Origin: Sphingomonas_E sp042693015
Lineage (GTDB): Bacteria > Pseudomonadota > Alphaproteobacteria > Sphingomonadales > Sphingomonadaceae
Length of the DNA stretch: 64,000 nt
Assembly (NCBI RefSeq): GCF_042693015.1
Contig: NZ_CP170544.1
Span: 1,054,001-1,118,000, forward strand
Direction of reading: 5' to 3'
Made by a program: the position numbers and the translations under genes. The notes under the pieces were generated by a model. That model worked only from the letters and a program-made list of their open reading frames with translations. It was not told the DNA's origin and did not search any database. Position 1 is the first letter of the stretch. The number at the start of each line of letters is the position of its first letter. Positions 45,831 to 53,791 of this stretch are shown piece after piece.

Positions 45831-46570
45831 TCTATTTCGCTTTCATTCTTCTCGTTCAAATTCTGTGTATTGCCCATGTCGTGAAGCGGGGCCGCAACAA
45901 GGCCTGGATCATGGCGATCATGATGCTGCCGCTGGCGGGCGGCCTGGCCTATTTCCTGATGGAAGTCGCACCGGCGATGATGGGCAATCGCCATGTGCGC
46001 GCCGCCAGGGCGGCTGCGGTTCATGCGATCGATCCCGAACGTGAATTGCGTGTCGCGCGCGATCGTCTCGAGTTAGCGGATACGGTGGATGCGCGCATCC
46101 GCGTGGGCGATGCGCTCGCCGGGCTCGAACGCTGGAACGAGGCGATTTCCATCTATCGCGAGGCGCTCGATCGCTTTCCGGCTGATCACCGGACCGAAGC
46201 GAAGCTGGCACGCGCCTTGTTCGAAGCGGGTGACGCTAAGGGCACGCTCGCCATTATCGAAAAGCTTCCGGCTCCTTCGACGATCGGCGATGCCGATCGG
46301 ACTGCGCTGCTCCGCGCTCGTGCGTTGGAGCATCTGGGGCGCAACGCGGAAGCGCTGGCCATCTATGAGGATATCGTCACGCGCTTCCCCGGCGAAGAGG
46401 CGCGCTGCCGTTATGCAGCTCTGCTGATTTCCCTGGGCGCCAAAGAACGAGCGCGTGACGTGCTGACCGAGGTGGAGGAGCGGATGCGCCGACTCGATCG
46501 GGCGCGCCGCGCGGCAGAGGCCGATATGTACGACTGGGCCGAGCGCACTCTTCAAGAATTGAGAGCCTGA
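45827..46570 (+). CDS. Membrane-anchored tetratricopeptide-repeat protein
   Basis: A 247-residue protein. Two helices at residues 2-50 (FAFILLVQILCIAHVVKRGRNKAWIMAIMMLPLAGGLAYFLM) resemble the N-terminal PLDc_N anchor. The rest is helical repeats: ARIRVGDALAGLERWNEAISIYREALDRFP, TEAKLARALFEAGDAKGTLAIIEKLP, and RALEHLGRNAEALAIYEDIVTRFP fit the TPR consensus. It is probably an inner-membrane scaffold facing the cytoplasm. It is translationally coupled to the AmpG-like permease. Specific function unknown. Confidence 0.8.
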   Translation: MIYFAFILLVQILCIAHVVKRGRNKAWIMAIMMLPLAGGLAYFLMEVAPAMMGNRHVRAARAAAVHAIDPERELRVARDRLELADTVDARIRVGDALAGLERWNEAISIYREALDRFPADHRTEAKLARALFEAGDAKGTLAIIEKLPAPSTIGDADRTALLRARALEHLGRNAEALAIYEDIVTRFPGEEARCRYAALLISLGAKERARDVLTEVEERMRRLDRARRAAEADMYDWAERTLQELRA

Positions 46571-46574
46571 TGGG

Positions 46575-47012
46575 TCAGGCCAGTTCGGCCAACGGCTTTC
46601 CCAGATCCTCAAATGCCTGGCCGAGCGCCTGGGCGCTGCTCAGCGCGCCGAGGCAGTCGTTCACGCCGAGGATGCCGTTCAACATCGCATGAGCGCCATG
46701 CGCGTCGCGGCGCGCGATGGCGACCGCGCCGATCAGGTTTGCCTCTGCATCCGTCATACGCGGGCAGCAGCAGGGGGCGACAAGGATGCGCCGACTGGAA
46801 ACCCGCGAAGCCTCCGCCATCAACGCCCGCAGCAGCACCAGCGGGCGACGGAAGCTCATGCCGAAGGCGCAGAGCATGGCATGCGCGGCATGCGCATCGT
46901 CGAGGCCATGCGCCGCCACGCGCCGCATCGTGAAAAGCAGCAATCGCGCACTTTCTGTGGCAGGCGCGGCGTGGGGCAGCAGTTCGGTCGGGTCGACGAG
47001 ATTGTGGGCCAT
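46575..47012 (-). CDS. Uncharacterised Cys-containing protein (possibly DUF6628)
   Basis: A 145-residue protein starting at MAHNLVD, which has GGGAGAGG upstream; an ATG 13 codons earlier has no ribosome site. It contains a cluster CCCPRMTDAEANLIGA near residue 82 and many Ala/Leu helices (HAAHAMLCAFGMSFRRPLVLLRALM). I recall similar sphingomonad proteins listed as DUF6628 but cannot verify this. CCCP and His-rich stretches might bind metal or heme. It converges with the TPR gene. Confidence 0.7.
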   Translation of the reverse strand: MAHNLVDPTELLPHAAPATESARLLLFTMRRVAAHGLDDAHAAHAMLCAFGMSFRRPLVLLRALMAEASRVSSRRILVAPCCCPRMTDAEANLIGAVAIARRDAHGAHAMLNGILGVNDCLGALSSAQALGQAFEDLGKPLAELA

Positions 47013-47120
47013 GCGTTCCTCTCCCGGCGTCAGGGAGTCGGAGGAAAGCATTGACGCTATTGCAAGTCAATCGCAATAAATGACTATTGGGATAAGCTAC
47101 GCTACGGAAACAGGATATTC

Positions 47121-47153
47121 CGGGGCGGCGGCAAGGGGACAGCCGCCGCCCCG
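47121..47153 (-). terminator. Hairpin downstream of the fasciclin gene
   Basis: CGGGGCGGCGGC and GCCGCCGCCCCG form a perfect 12-base stem around a 9-base loop, 6 bases after the fasciclin stop codon on the minus strand. The following U-run is weak. It most likely ends the fasciclin transcript. Confidence 0.65.
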
Positions 47154-47158
47154 CGGGC

Positions 47159-47722
47159 TCAGGGCATCAGCACCGTATCGACGACGTGGATCACGCCGTT
47201 CGACTGCATCACATCACCCTGAGTCACATGGGCCGTGCCGCCCTTGGCGTCGGTCAGCATGATCGTTTTACCCATCATGCTCGCCCACAGCTTCTCGCCC
47301 TGGACGGTCGTGAGTTCGGCTTTGCCACCGCCGGCGGCAATGGCGGCGGCGATATCCTTGGCGGTCATGCGGCCGGGCACGACATGGTAGGTCAGGATCG
47401 ACGTCAATTGATCCTTGTTCTCGGGCTTGACCAGCGTGTCGACGGTGCCGGTGGGAAGCTTGCCGAACGCGGCGTTGGTGGGCGCGAAGACGGTGAAGGG
47501 GCCGGTGCCCTTCAGCGTATCGACCAGGCCCGCGGCCTTGACGGCGGCAACCAGCGTCGTGTGGTCCTTGGAATTGACGGCGTTATCGACGATATCCTTG
47601 GTCGGATACATGGCGGCGCCGCCGACCATCGGATAGTCCGTCTTGGCATTGGCAGCGGAAAGGCCGCCGACCATGACGAACATGGCGGCTGCGATGGCGC
47701 CGCGGCGGAACTGGCTTGTCAT
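47159..47722 (-). CDS. Secreted fasciclin-domain protein
   Basis: A 187-residue protein with a signal peptide (AAMFVMVGGLSAANA, cleavage near 26) and one FAS1 domain: TTLVAAVKAAGLVDTLKGTGPFTVFAPTNAAFGKLP and ILTYHVVPGRMTAKDI, ending in NGVIHVVDTVLMP. FAS1 domains mediate adhesion or protein contact outside the cytoplasm; in alphaproteobacteria (for example Nex18 in rhizobia) they are often induced by stress or low potassium. It stands alone with its own hairpin terminator, near oxyR. Confidence 0.92.
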   Translation of the reverse strand: MTSQFRRGAIAAAMFVMVGGLSAANAKTDYPMVGGAAMYPTKDIVDNAVNSKDHTTLVAAVKAAGLVDTLKGTGPFTVFAPTNAAFGKLPTGTVDTLVKPENKDQLTSILTYHVVPGRMTAKDIAAAIAAGGGKAELTTVQGEKLWASMMGKTIMLTDAKGGTAHVTQGDVMQSNGVIHVVDTVLMP

Positions 47723-47812
47723 GAAATTCTCTCCCTAGAAGCCGCAAAGCGCGTTCGCGGCTGTGGGAGTTACGCAGCGCCCGTCAGGATCGTTGCATCC
47801 GCGATGAAATCG

Positions 47813-48718
47813 TCAGTCGCTGTGGCTCTTTGAGAGCGCGGCAGCGAGCAGGCGGAATTCCTTTTCGCGCGGTGATCCCTTGCGCCAGACCATGGCGATC
47901 CGACGGGCGGGATTCTCCGCATCGAGCGGGCGGGCGACGATGTTGGTATTGTCGAGAATACCGGACTCGATCGCCATTTCCGGCAGCAGAGTGACGCCCA
48001 ACCCGTTGTCGACCATCTGGACGAGGGTGTGGAGCGATGTGCCGAGCATCGCCGCCTCCGCCCGCAATTCTGGGCGATTGCAGGCGGCGAGAGCATGATC
48101 CTTCAGGCAATGCCCATCTTCGAGCAGCAGCAGGCGACGTTCGTCGATTACATTCGCTTCGACATCACCATTGGCGCTGGGCGCCTCGCCGGCCGGGAAG
48201 GCGACGAAGAGCCGGTCGTCGAATAGATCCTCATATTCGATGTCACCGCAATGATAAGGGAGGGCGAGCAGCACGCAGTCGACATGGCCGCGGTGAAGCG
48301 AATCGCAGGCGGCGCTTGTCGTTTCCTCGCGCAGATAGAGCTTGAGATCGGGCCATTCGGTGCGCAGTCGGGGCAGGATTCGCGGTAGCAGGAAGGGAGC
48401 GATGGTGGGGATCACCCCCATGCGCAGTTCGCCCGACAACGGCTTGCCCGCCGCGCGGGCGAGATCGGCAAGTTCCTCCGCCTCGCGAAGCACGCGCTGC
48501 GCCTTGTCCGCAATCCGTAATCCAAGCGGGGTAAAGCGGACGACGCGCCGGGTGCGTTCGACCAGCATGATGCCGATCAGCGATTCCAGTTCGCGCAGGC
48601 CCGCCGACAGGGTGGACTGGGTAACGAAGCAGGCCTCCGCCGCCCGACCGAAATGGCCATGGTCGCGCAGGGCCACGAGATATTGAAGCTGCTTGAGTGT
48701 TGGAAGATAGGTGCTCAT
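47813..48718 (-). CDS. oxyR: Hydrogen-peroxide-sensing regulator OxyR
   Basis: A 301-residue LysR regulator. The helix-turn-helix is HFGRAAEACFVTQSTLSAGLRELE. The redox pair is C204 (LEDGHCLKDHAL) and C213 (AACNRPEL), 9 apart as in E. coli C199/C208; formation of this disulfide activates transcription. VTLLPEMAIESG is conserved. It diverges from ahpC across 108 bases, the usual arrangement for self-regulation and peroxide-induced ahpC. Additional Cys residues at 30, 138, 148 and 157 are not part of the known switch. Confidence 0.95.
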   Translation of the reverse strand: MSTYLPTLKQLQYLVALRDHGHFGRAAEACFVTQSTLSAGLRELESLIGIMLVERTRRVVRFTPLGLRIADKAQRVLREAEELADLARAAGKPLSGELRMGVIPTIAPFLLPRILPRLRTEWPDLKLYLREETTSAACDSLHRGHVDCVLLALPYHCGDIEYEDLFDDRLFVAFPAGEAPSANGDVEANVIDERRLLLLEDGHCLKDHALAACNRPELRAEAAMLGTSLHTLVQMVDNGLGVTLLPEMAIESGILDNTNIVARPLDAENPARRIAMVWRKGSPREKEFRLLAAALSKSHSD

Positions 48719-48745
48719 TCATCGCCTCAATCGATCAATGAACGG

Positions 48746-48760
48746 CAAATAATCTATTTG
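48746..48760. promoter_or_regulatory. Palindrome in the oxyR-ahpC promoter
   Basis: CAAATA-ATC-TATTTG is a perfect 6-3-6 inverted repeat 28 bases from oxyR and 67 bases from ahpC. It is AT-rich and lies where OxyR should bind. It has some likeness to the ATAG/CTAT half-site theme but is not a full four-part OxyR site. Candidate only. Confidence 0.45.
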
Positions 48761-48826
48761 CTCTTTTTATGCCATCCCCTCATATGGCCCTCGTCAGTTT
48801 CCAACCACCTCTCGAAGGAGTGTTTT

Positions 48827-49372
48827 ATGGCGCTTACCGTTGGCGATCAGTTCCCCGGCATCACAGTTCCGGTTCAGCAGGGTGTTTCCGCGCTTCCGGC
48901 CGGTGAAACGATCGACCTGTCGAAGACGGACGGAAAGTGGAAGGTCGTGTTCTTCTGGCCGAAGGACTTCACCTTCATCTGCCCGACCGAGATCATCGGC
49001 TATGGTGACCTCGTGAAGGATTTCGCCGATCGCGATGCAGTGTTGATCGGCGCGTCGACCGACACCGATTTCGTCCACTTCGCGTGGCGCAAGTCGGACG
49101 AGCGTCTGGCGAACTGCGATTTCCCGTGGATCGCGGACAACAAGAAGGAACTCGCGGATGCGCTCGGCATCGTCCACCAGGACGCCGGTGTTGCGCTACG
49201 CGCCACCTTCATCGTCGATCCGCACAATGTGATCCAGCACGTGACGGTCAACGGCCTCAACCAGGGTCGTAACCCGGCCGAGGCGATCCGCGTGCTGGAC
49301 GCACTGCAGACCGACGAACTCTGCCCCTGCAACTGGAAGGCAGGCGAAGAAGTCCTCAAGCCGGCGGCCTGA
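48827..49372 (+). CDS. ahpC: Peroxiredoxin AhpC (three-cysteine type)
   Basis: A 181-residue 2-Cys peroxiredoxin. The peroxidatic Cys is C52 in WPKDFTFICPTEI. The C-terminus has two cysteines, C166 and C168, in TDELCPCNWKAGE, like the mycobacterial AhpC (DELCACNW), in which the extra Cys links it to AhpD. The start at MALTVGD follows GAAGGAG. It reduces hydrogen peroxide, organic peroxides and peroxynitrite in the cytoplasm. A terminator separates it from ahpD. Expression is likely driven by the divergent OxyR. Confidence 0.96.
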   Translation: MALTVGDQFPGITVPVQQGVSALPAGETIDLSKTDGKWKVVFFWPKDFTFICPTEIIGYGDLVKDFADRDAVLIGASTDTDFVHFAWRKSDERLANCDFPWIADNKKELADALGIVHQDAGVALRATFIVDPHNVIQHVTVNGLNQGRNPAEAIRVLDALQTDELCPCNWKAGEEVLKPAA

Positions 49373-49409
49373 GCCTCCACCCGCCACGCCGCATGATGTG
49401 CGGCACATG

Positions 49410-49446
49410 GGGCGCGGAGGGTCAAATCCTCCGCGCCCTTTTGTTT
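49410..49446 (+). terminator. Rho-independent terminator between ahpC and ahpD
   Basis: GGGCGCGGAGG and CCTCCGCGCCC form a perfect 11-base stem with a 7-base loop, followed by TTTTGTTT. It may end most ahpC transcripts and reduce ahpD to a lower level, as expected for an abundant peroxiredoxin and its scarcer reductant. Confidence 0.88.
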
Positions 49447-49466
49447 GACCAGATCAGGAGCTTTTC

Positions 49467-49988
49467 ATGTCGCTGAAGGCCTTTGCCGATACGCTGCCCG
49501 ATTATGCCAAGGACATCCGGCTGAACGTCGGATCGCTGTTGAATGACCAGACGCTTTCCGACCAGCGCAAATATGGCCTGCTGCTCGCCTGCGCCCATGG
49601 CACGGGCTACAAGCCGCTCGTCGATGCGACCGAAGCCGAGGCCGAGGGCAAGCTTTCGCCCGAAGCGGCGAATGCCGCCCGTGCTTCCGCTGCCGTGATG
49701 GCGATGAACAACGTCTATTACCGCTTCGTCCACCTCGCTTCGAACAAGGAATATAGCACGCTGCCCGCGAAGCTGCGCATGAACGTGATCGGATCACCCG
49801 GCATCGAGAAGGATGATTTCGAACTGTTCAGCCTGGCGGTTAGCGCGATGAACGGCTGCGGCATGTGCATCGACAGCCACGAAAAGGTGCTGCGCGGCCA
49901 CGGCGTTGCGACCGACGTGATCCAGACCGCGGCGCGTGTCGGTGCGATCCTGAAAGCTGTCGCGACGGTCCACGCCACGGCAGTTTGA
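49467..49988 (+). CDS. ahpD: Alkyl hydroperoxide reductase AhpD
   Basis: A 173-residue CMD-family protein. The CxxC redox centre is C131-G-M-C134, with H138 four residues later and E119 upstream, matching the AhpD proton-relay layout. In mycobacteria AhpD transfers electrons from dihydrolipoyl groups (SucB plus Lpd) to AhpC. GATCAGGAG precedes the ATG. No ahpF is nearby, so AhpD is the likely reductant of the three-Cys AhpC. Confidence 0.94.
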   Translation: MSLKAFADTLPDYAKDIRLNVGSLLNDQTLSDQRKYGLLLACAHGTGYKPLVDATEAEAEGKLSPEAANAARASAAVMAMNNVYYRFVHLASNKEYSTLPAKLRMNVIGSPGIEKDDFELFSLAVSAMNGCGMCIDSHEKVLRGHGVATDVIQTAARVGAILKAVATVHATAV

Positions 49989-50064
49989 CGCCCCTACTGG
50001 AAATCCCCGGGTCGGCGGCTTACATTCGGCCGACAAACAGATAAGACCGACCTGGGGATAATGC

Positions 50065-50760
50065 ATGTTCGACGCGCTTGTCGGATATCTCGACTCGATC
50101 AAGGCGCGCGACCCCGCGCCCCGGACGCGTTGGGAAATCCTGCTCTATCCGGGCGTTTGGGCGGTGGGTTTCCATCGCATCGCGCATTGGCTGTTCAAGG
50201 GCGAGCTCTATTTCCTCGCGCGGGCGGTGAACCATATCTCCCGCTTCCTGACCGCGATCGACATCCATCCCGGCGCGGAGATCGGCCGCAATTTCTTCAT
50301 AGATCATGGCTTCAGCGTGATCGGCGAGACGGCGATCATCGGCGATAATGTCACCATGTACCAGTGTGTCACGCTGGGTGGGACCAACCCCGCCAACGGC
50401 GTCCCCGGCAAGCGCCACCCGACCATCGAGGATGATGCGATCATCGGATCGGGCGCGCAGGTGCTGGGGCCGATCGTCGTCGGACGGAGATCGCGCATCG
50501 GCGCCAATGCGGTGGTGACGAAGGATGTGCCCGAGGGCGCGTCGATGGTCGGAATCCCCGCGCGGCCCACTTTGGTAGAGGCGGCCGATTATCAGAAGAG
50601 CTTCCTGCCTTATGGCACGCAATGCTCGGAACGGTTCGATCCGGCGACCCAACAGCTTGAACTGCTCAAGTGCGAGGTGGAATCGTTGCGCGCCAAGCTT
50701 GCGGAACTCATCGAACAGCGCGGCACCAAGAGCGGCGACGAGGAGCGCGACTGCGCCTGA
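50065..50760 (+). CDS. cysE: Serine O-acetyltransferase
   Basis: A 231-residue left-handed parallel beta-helix enzyme that makes O-acetylserine, the carbon skeleton for cysteine. LYPGVWAVGFHRIAHWLF leads into hexapeptide repeats (IDIHPGAEIGRNFFIDHGFSVIGETAIIGDNV), with catalytic His in IDHG and GKRHPTIED. It is the short EpsC/SAT type without the long N-terminal helical domain. The C-terminus is a coiled-coil-like extension (QLELLKCEVESLRAKLAEL). The stop overlaps the next start by 1 base. Confidence 0.95.
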   Translation: MFDALVGYLDSIKARDPAPRTRWEILLYPGVWAVGFHRIAHWLFKGELYFLARAVNHISRFLTAIDIHPGAEIGRNFFIDHGFSVIGETAIIGDNVTMYQCVTLGGTNPANGVPGKRHPTIEDDAIIGSGAQVLGPIVVGRRSRIGANAVVTKDVPEGASMVGIPARPTLVEAADYQKSFLPYGTQCSERFDPATQQLELLKCEVESLRAKLAELIEQRGTKSGDEERDCA

Positions 50761-51104
50761 TGAGCGTCGTCACGCCGTTCCCTGCCATCGTCACGCGCCC
50801 GACGCAGATTGGCTTTGATCGGCATGAATTGACGCGCATCCTGGACCTTTACGGTCGCATGGTCGCGGCAGGGCATTGGCGGGATTATGCCATCGCGCTC
50901 GAACGCGAGGCGGCGTCCTTCTCGGCTTTTCGTCGGGCGGCCGAACGCCCCGAATATTGCATTGAGAAGCGCCCGGCGCTGCGCCAGCGCCAGGGCATGT
51001 GGGCGCTGATCGGGGAGCATGGTGCGGTGCTGAAACGCGGCCATGAACTCGTGCCGTTGCTGGCACCGATCGAGCGGCGGCTGCTGAAACTGGTCAGCGA
51101 ATAG
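50760..51104 (+). CDS. DUF2794 domain protein
   Basis: A 114-residue protein of the alphaproteobacterial DUF2794 family: IGFDRHELTRILDLYGRMVAAGHWRDYAIALE at residues 17-48, and the second half AEYCIEKRPALRQRQGMWALIGEHG. Function is unknown. It has no signal or membrane segment. It is read directly after cysE (TGATG) and so is part of that transcript. A longer in-frame start inside cysE is not supported. Confidence 0.88.
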   Translation: MSVVTPFPAIVTRPTQIGFDRHELTRILDLYGRMVAAGHWRDYAIALEREAASFSAFRRAAERPEYCIEKRPALRQRQGMWALIGEHGAVLKRGHELVPLLAPIERRLLKLVSE

Positions 51105-51156
51105 AAAGAGGGCGGACCATCAGGCCCGCCCCAGTGAAATCCGTTCTGGTTGTGCG

Positions 51157-52221
51157 TCAGGTTGAGGCGGCGAGCCCCTGATCCGAATTGGGCAGCCGAT
51201 GCCGCAGATCCACCGGCAGCATCGCCAGCACCCGGATTCTGACGCTGTGCCAGAAGGCGGAGAGCAGCAGCAGGGCCGAGCCGATCACCAGCGCGGTGAG
51301 TGCCAGGTTCAGACTGACTGCGCCGAACTCCCGGAACAATGTGCTCAACGCATAGAGGACATAGGCCAAAGCGGAGACGAGCAGCGCGCGGCGGTCGACC
51401 GCGATCGCGACCAGGCCCATCATCACATAGAGGGCGAGGACGACCGCTGCTTCTCCAACATTTGCGCCGCCATCGAGCAGGCCTAGCAACGCGAAGATCG
51501 GATGGACGATCAGCGGCGCTGCCAGCAGGTGCAGCCAGAAGGCGACGTCGGAGCGGCGGGTGGTGCGGGTCGGATCGCTCATGTCCCACCGCATCGCGAA
51601 GGCGAAGACGGCGATGCCGGTCATCAGAAGCACGGCATAGAGCCAGTCGCCCATTACAGGTATCGCGGCGAGCAGGAGCCCGATCGCGAGGCCGACGAGC
51701 GCGAGCGTGCCGGCCGCAACGGTGATGGGCACGTGGAATCGGCGCCAGTGCAGCCAGGTGGCGGCGGCGGTCACGGCGGTCACCAGCGACAGCATCAGCG
51801 CTACGCCGCGATCGAAGCCCTCGTGATTTCCGTTGCCCACGGCCGCGATCATCGTGACGAAGACGCCGCCGGCAAAAGCGAGCAGCAGGACGATGCTGGG
51901 CAACGCCATGCGCCGCTTGCGGGTGAAGAATTCGGCCAGCCCCCAGGCCGCGATCGCCACGAACAAGCCGCTCAGCAGGCTCGGCCCCTCGATCGCCCGG
52001 ACGAAGGGGATCGCATGGCCGATCCACGCCACCGCCGCCAGCAGCAGCACCGCCGCGATGGTGACGAAGATGTCGTTGAAACCCGTGATGAGCCGGAAAT
52101 GCTCCTCATCAACCAGCGAGGTATGGCGCTGGCCGGAGACATAGGTGCGGAACGCGGTCGCGGCGGCGGGGGTGAAGATCCCCCGCTCTACCGCGCCGTC
52201 AATGTCAGTGTCGGTATACAT
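51157..52221 (-). CDS. Polytopic membrane protein, unknown
   Basis: A 354-residue protein whose first 45 residues are soluble (DIDGAVERGIFTPAAATAFRTYVS), followed by about ten hydrophobic helices. The pattern of a short N-terminal helical domain followed by many helices resembles DUF2157-type proteins, though I do not recognise it firmly. AVGNGNHEGFDRG interrupts the helices near residue 130. The ribosome site lies in the arm of a 7-base-pair stem. It stands alone; function unknown. Confidence 0.75.
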   Translation of the reverse strand: MYTDTDIDGAVERGIFTPAAATAFRTYVSGQRHTSLVDEEHFRLITGFNDIFVTIAAVLLLAAVAWIGHAIPFVRAIEGPSLLSGLFVAIAAWGLAEFFTRKRRMALPSIVLLLAFAGGVFVTMIAAVGNGNHEGFDRGVALMLSLVTAVTAAATWLHWRRFHVPITVAAGTLALVGLAIGLLLAAIPVMGDWLYAVLLMTGIAVFAFAMRWDMSDPTRTTRRSDVAFWLHLLAAPLIVHPIFALLGLLDGGANVGEAAVVLALYVMMGLVAIAVDRRALLVSALAYVLYALSTLFREFGAVSLNLALTALVIGSALLLLSAFWHSVRIRVLAMLPVDLRHRLPNSDQGLAAST

Positions 52222-52225
52222 ACAG

Positions 52226-52250
52226 GCTACCTCCCAGGCAGGAAGGTAGC
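52226..52250 (-). promoter_or_regulatory. Hairpin covering the ribosome site of the membrane-protein gene
   Basis: On the minus strand, GCTACCT pairs with AGGTAGC across an 11-base loop, and AGGTAGC overlaps the GGGAGGT ribosome site that precedes the ATG. A stem here could reduce translation initiation until melted. The fold is short and the function is inferred. Confidence 0.4.
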
Positions 52251-52285
52251 ACTCGTGTATTAGTGATGCAATACGGTAAGGCGGT

Positions 52286-53185
52286 TCAGCCGTTCTGAAG
52301 GCGAGACGCGATCAGCATCGACTGTTCGAGGCCATTCTGCGGAACGATCTCGCCGGTGCGATCGATGATCTTGTCCCACGCCGCGGCGACGCCTTCGGGC
52401 GTCTGCTGATCGGGCGACAGCACCGCACCCTGGGTTAGCGTGATATAAGCGGCCTGGACGACGCCGCCGCCCGCGCTGACGATCATGTTGGAGGGCGCAT
52501 CCTCCGACACAAGGTAAAGCGCCGCTGGAGCGATCTTTTCCGGCGCGAAGACCGAGAGGAAATCGGGCGGCAGGATGTCCTCGGTCATCCGCGTCGCGGC
52601 CGCCGGTGCGATGGTGTTGACGCGGACATTATATTTCGCGCCTTCAAGATGCAGCGTCTTGGTGAGCCCGGCGAGGCCCAGCTTGGCCGCGCCGTAATTC
52701 GACTGACCGAAATTGCCGTAAAGCCCGGTCGACGACGCCGTCATCAGGATGCGCCCGTAATTCTGCTCGCGCATCATATCCCAGACGGCCTTGGTGACCA
52801 CCGCCGAGCCGTTGAGATGCACTTCGACGACGAAGCGGAACTCGTCCATCGTCATCTTCGTGAAGCTCTTGTCGCGCAGGATGCCGGCATTGTTGATGAG
52901 GATATGGACGCCGCCCCAGGCTTCCTTCGCCTTGGCGACCATTTCCTCCATCTGGGCGGAATCGGTGACGCTGCCGCCATTGGCCATGGCGGTTCCGCCA
53001 GCGGCGAGGATCTCCTCGACGACCTTCTGCGCCGAATCCGACGTCCCCGTCCCGTCGCGCGCACCGCCGAGATCGTTCACGACCACCTTGGTGCCGCGCT
53101 TCGCCAATTCCAGCGCATAGCCGCGGCCGATGCCGCCGCCGGCGCCCGTGACAATCGCAACCCGCCCTTCAAAACTGATGGTCAT
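52286..53185 (-). CDS. SDR-family NAD(P)-dependent oxidoreductase (HSD17B4-like)
   Basis: A 299-residue SDR. The cofactor loop is TGAGGGIGRGYALELAKRG with VVNDLGGARDGTG, as in the dehydrogenase domain of multifunctional enzyme type 2. The active site is MTASSTGLYGNFGQSNYGAAK with the Tyr and Lys. A 60-residue C-terminal addition lies beyond the classical core (PPDFLSVFAPEKIAPAALYLVSEDAP). Such enzymes oxidise 3-hydroxyacyl-CoA or hydroxysteroids. The next gene upstream in the same direction is an NTF2-like gene about 70 bases away. Confidence 0.9.
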   Translation of the reverse strand: MTISFEGRVAIVTGAGGGIGRGYALELAKRGTKVVVNDLGGARDGTGTSDSAQKVVEEILAAGGTAMANGGSVTDSAQMEEMVAKAKEAWGGVHILINNAGILRDKSFTKMTMDEFRFVVEVHLNGSAVVTKAVWDMMREQNYGRILMTASSTGLYGNFGQSNYGAAKLGLAGLTKTLHLEGAKYNVRVNTIAPAAATRMTEDILPPDFLSVFAPEKIAPAALYLVSEDAPSNMIVSAGGGVVQAAYITLTQGAVLSPDQQTPEGVAAAWDKIIDRTGEIVPQNGLEQSMLIASRLQNG

Positions 53186-53252
53186 TCCGCTCTCTCCCGT
53201 GCCTTACGTGAACGTCAACTAATCGAAGGTTGACGTGAAGGGAAGGGGGCGG

Positions 53253-53690
53253 TCAGCTCTGATAGGCTTCGTCGACATTGGGCGCGAACAGGGCCATGCC
53301 TTCGGGCTGTCCTACGGAATTCTCGTCCCAAAATGCACGCAGATGGCAGAGCTTGCCTTCGGAATTGAACTGGGCGTGCTCGATGATGGAAAGGTCGAGC
53401 CCGGCATTCTGATCGGGCACGCGGACCTGCATGGTGAAGCGCAGTATGCCCTGATCGCCGCAGGCGCGGATCTCCTCCAGCACCGGCGTCACCTTGCGGC
53501 TGCTATCCGACCAGGCGAAGTCCCAGAAGCGGCCGATATTGGCGTGGCCGGAGAAGGGGGGCGTACCGACCGGATCTTCCAGCACGCCATCTTCGGCGAA
53601 GGTATCGAGGAGGAGTTGCTTATCCTTGGTCGCCCAGGCGCGAATATAATTTTCCAGCCCCTTGCGGACCTGTTCCGGTGTCGCCTTCAT
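53253..53690 (-). CDS. NTF2/SnoaL-like protein
   Basis: A 145-residue protein of the SnoaL fold: VRKGLENYIRAWATKDKQLLLDTFAEDGVLEDPVGTPPFSG at residues 8-48, then FWDFAWSDSSRKVTPVLEEIRACGDQGILRFTMQVRVPDQ. It lies just upstream of the SDR gene in the same direction and may share a pathway. In steroid degraders, small NTF2-like proteins of this kind are ketosteroid isomerases or hydratase-like. Such a role is inference from fold and neighbour only. Confidence 0.83.
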   Translation of the reverse strand: MKATPEQVRKGLENYIRAWATKDKQLLLDTFAEDGVLEDPVGTPPFSGHANIGRFWDFAWSDSSRKVTPVLEEIRACGDQGILRFTMQVRVPDQNAGLDLSIIEHAQFNSEGKLCHLRAFWDENSVGQPEGMALFAPNVDEAYQS

Positions 53691-53791
53691 GCCAGCTCTC
53701 CTTATGCCTTTGAGCCGAGGGCTAGCATGAGGAGAAGCTGGCTGTCGATGATATGCGTAGCAGCGTTATGATATGACTACGCGAAGTGCGA

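Noticed and set aside
51110..51132. Terminator between the DUF2794 gene and the convergent membrane-protein gene
   Set aside because: GGGCGG and CCGCCC can pair, but the stem is short with no U-run; too weak to call.
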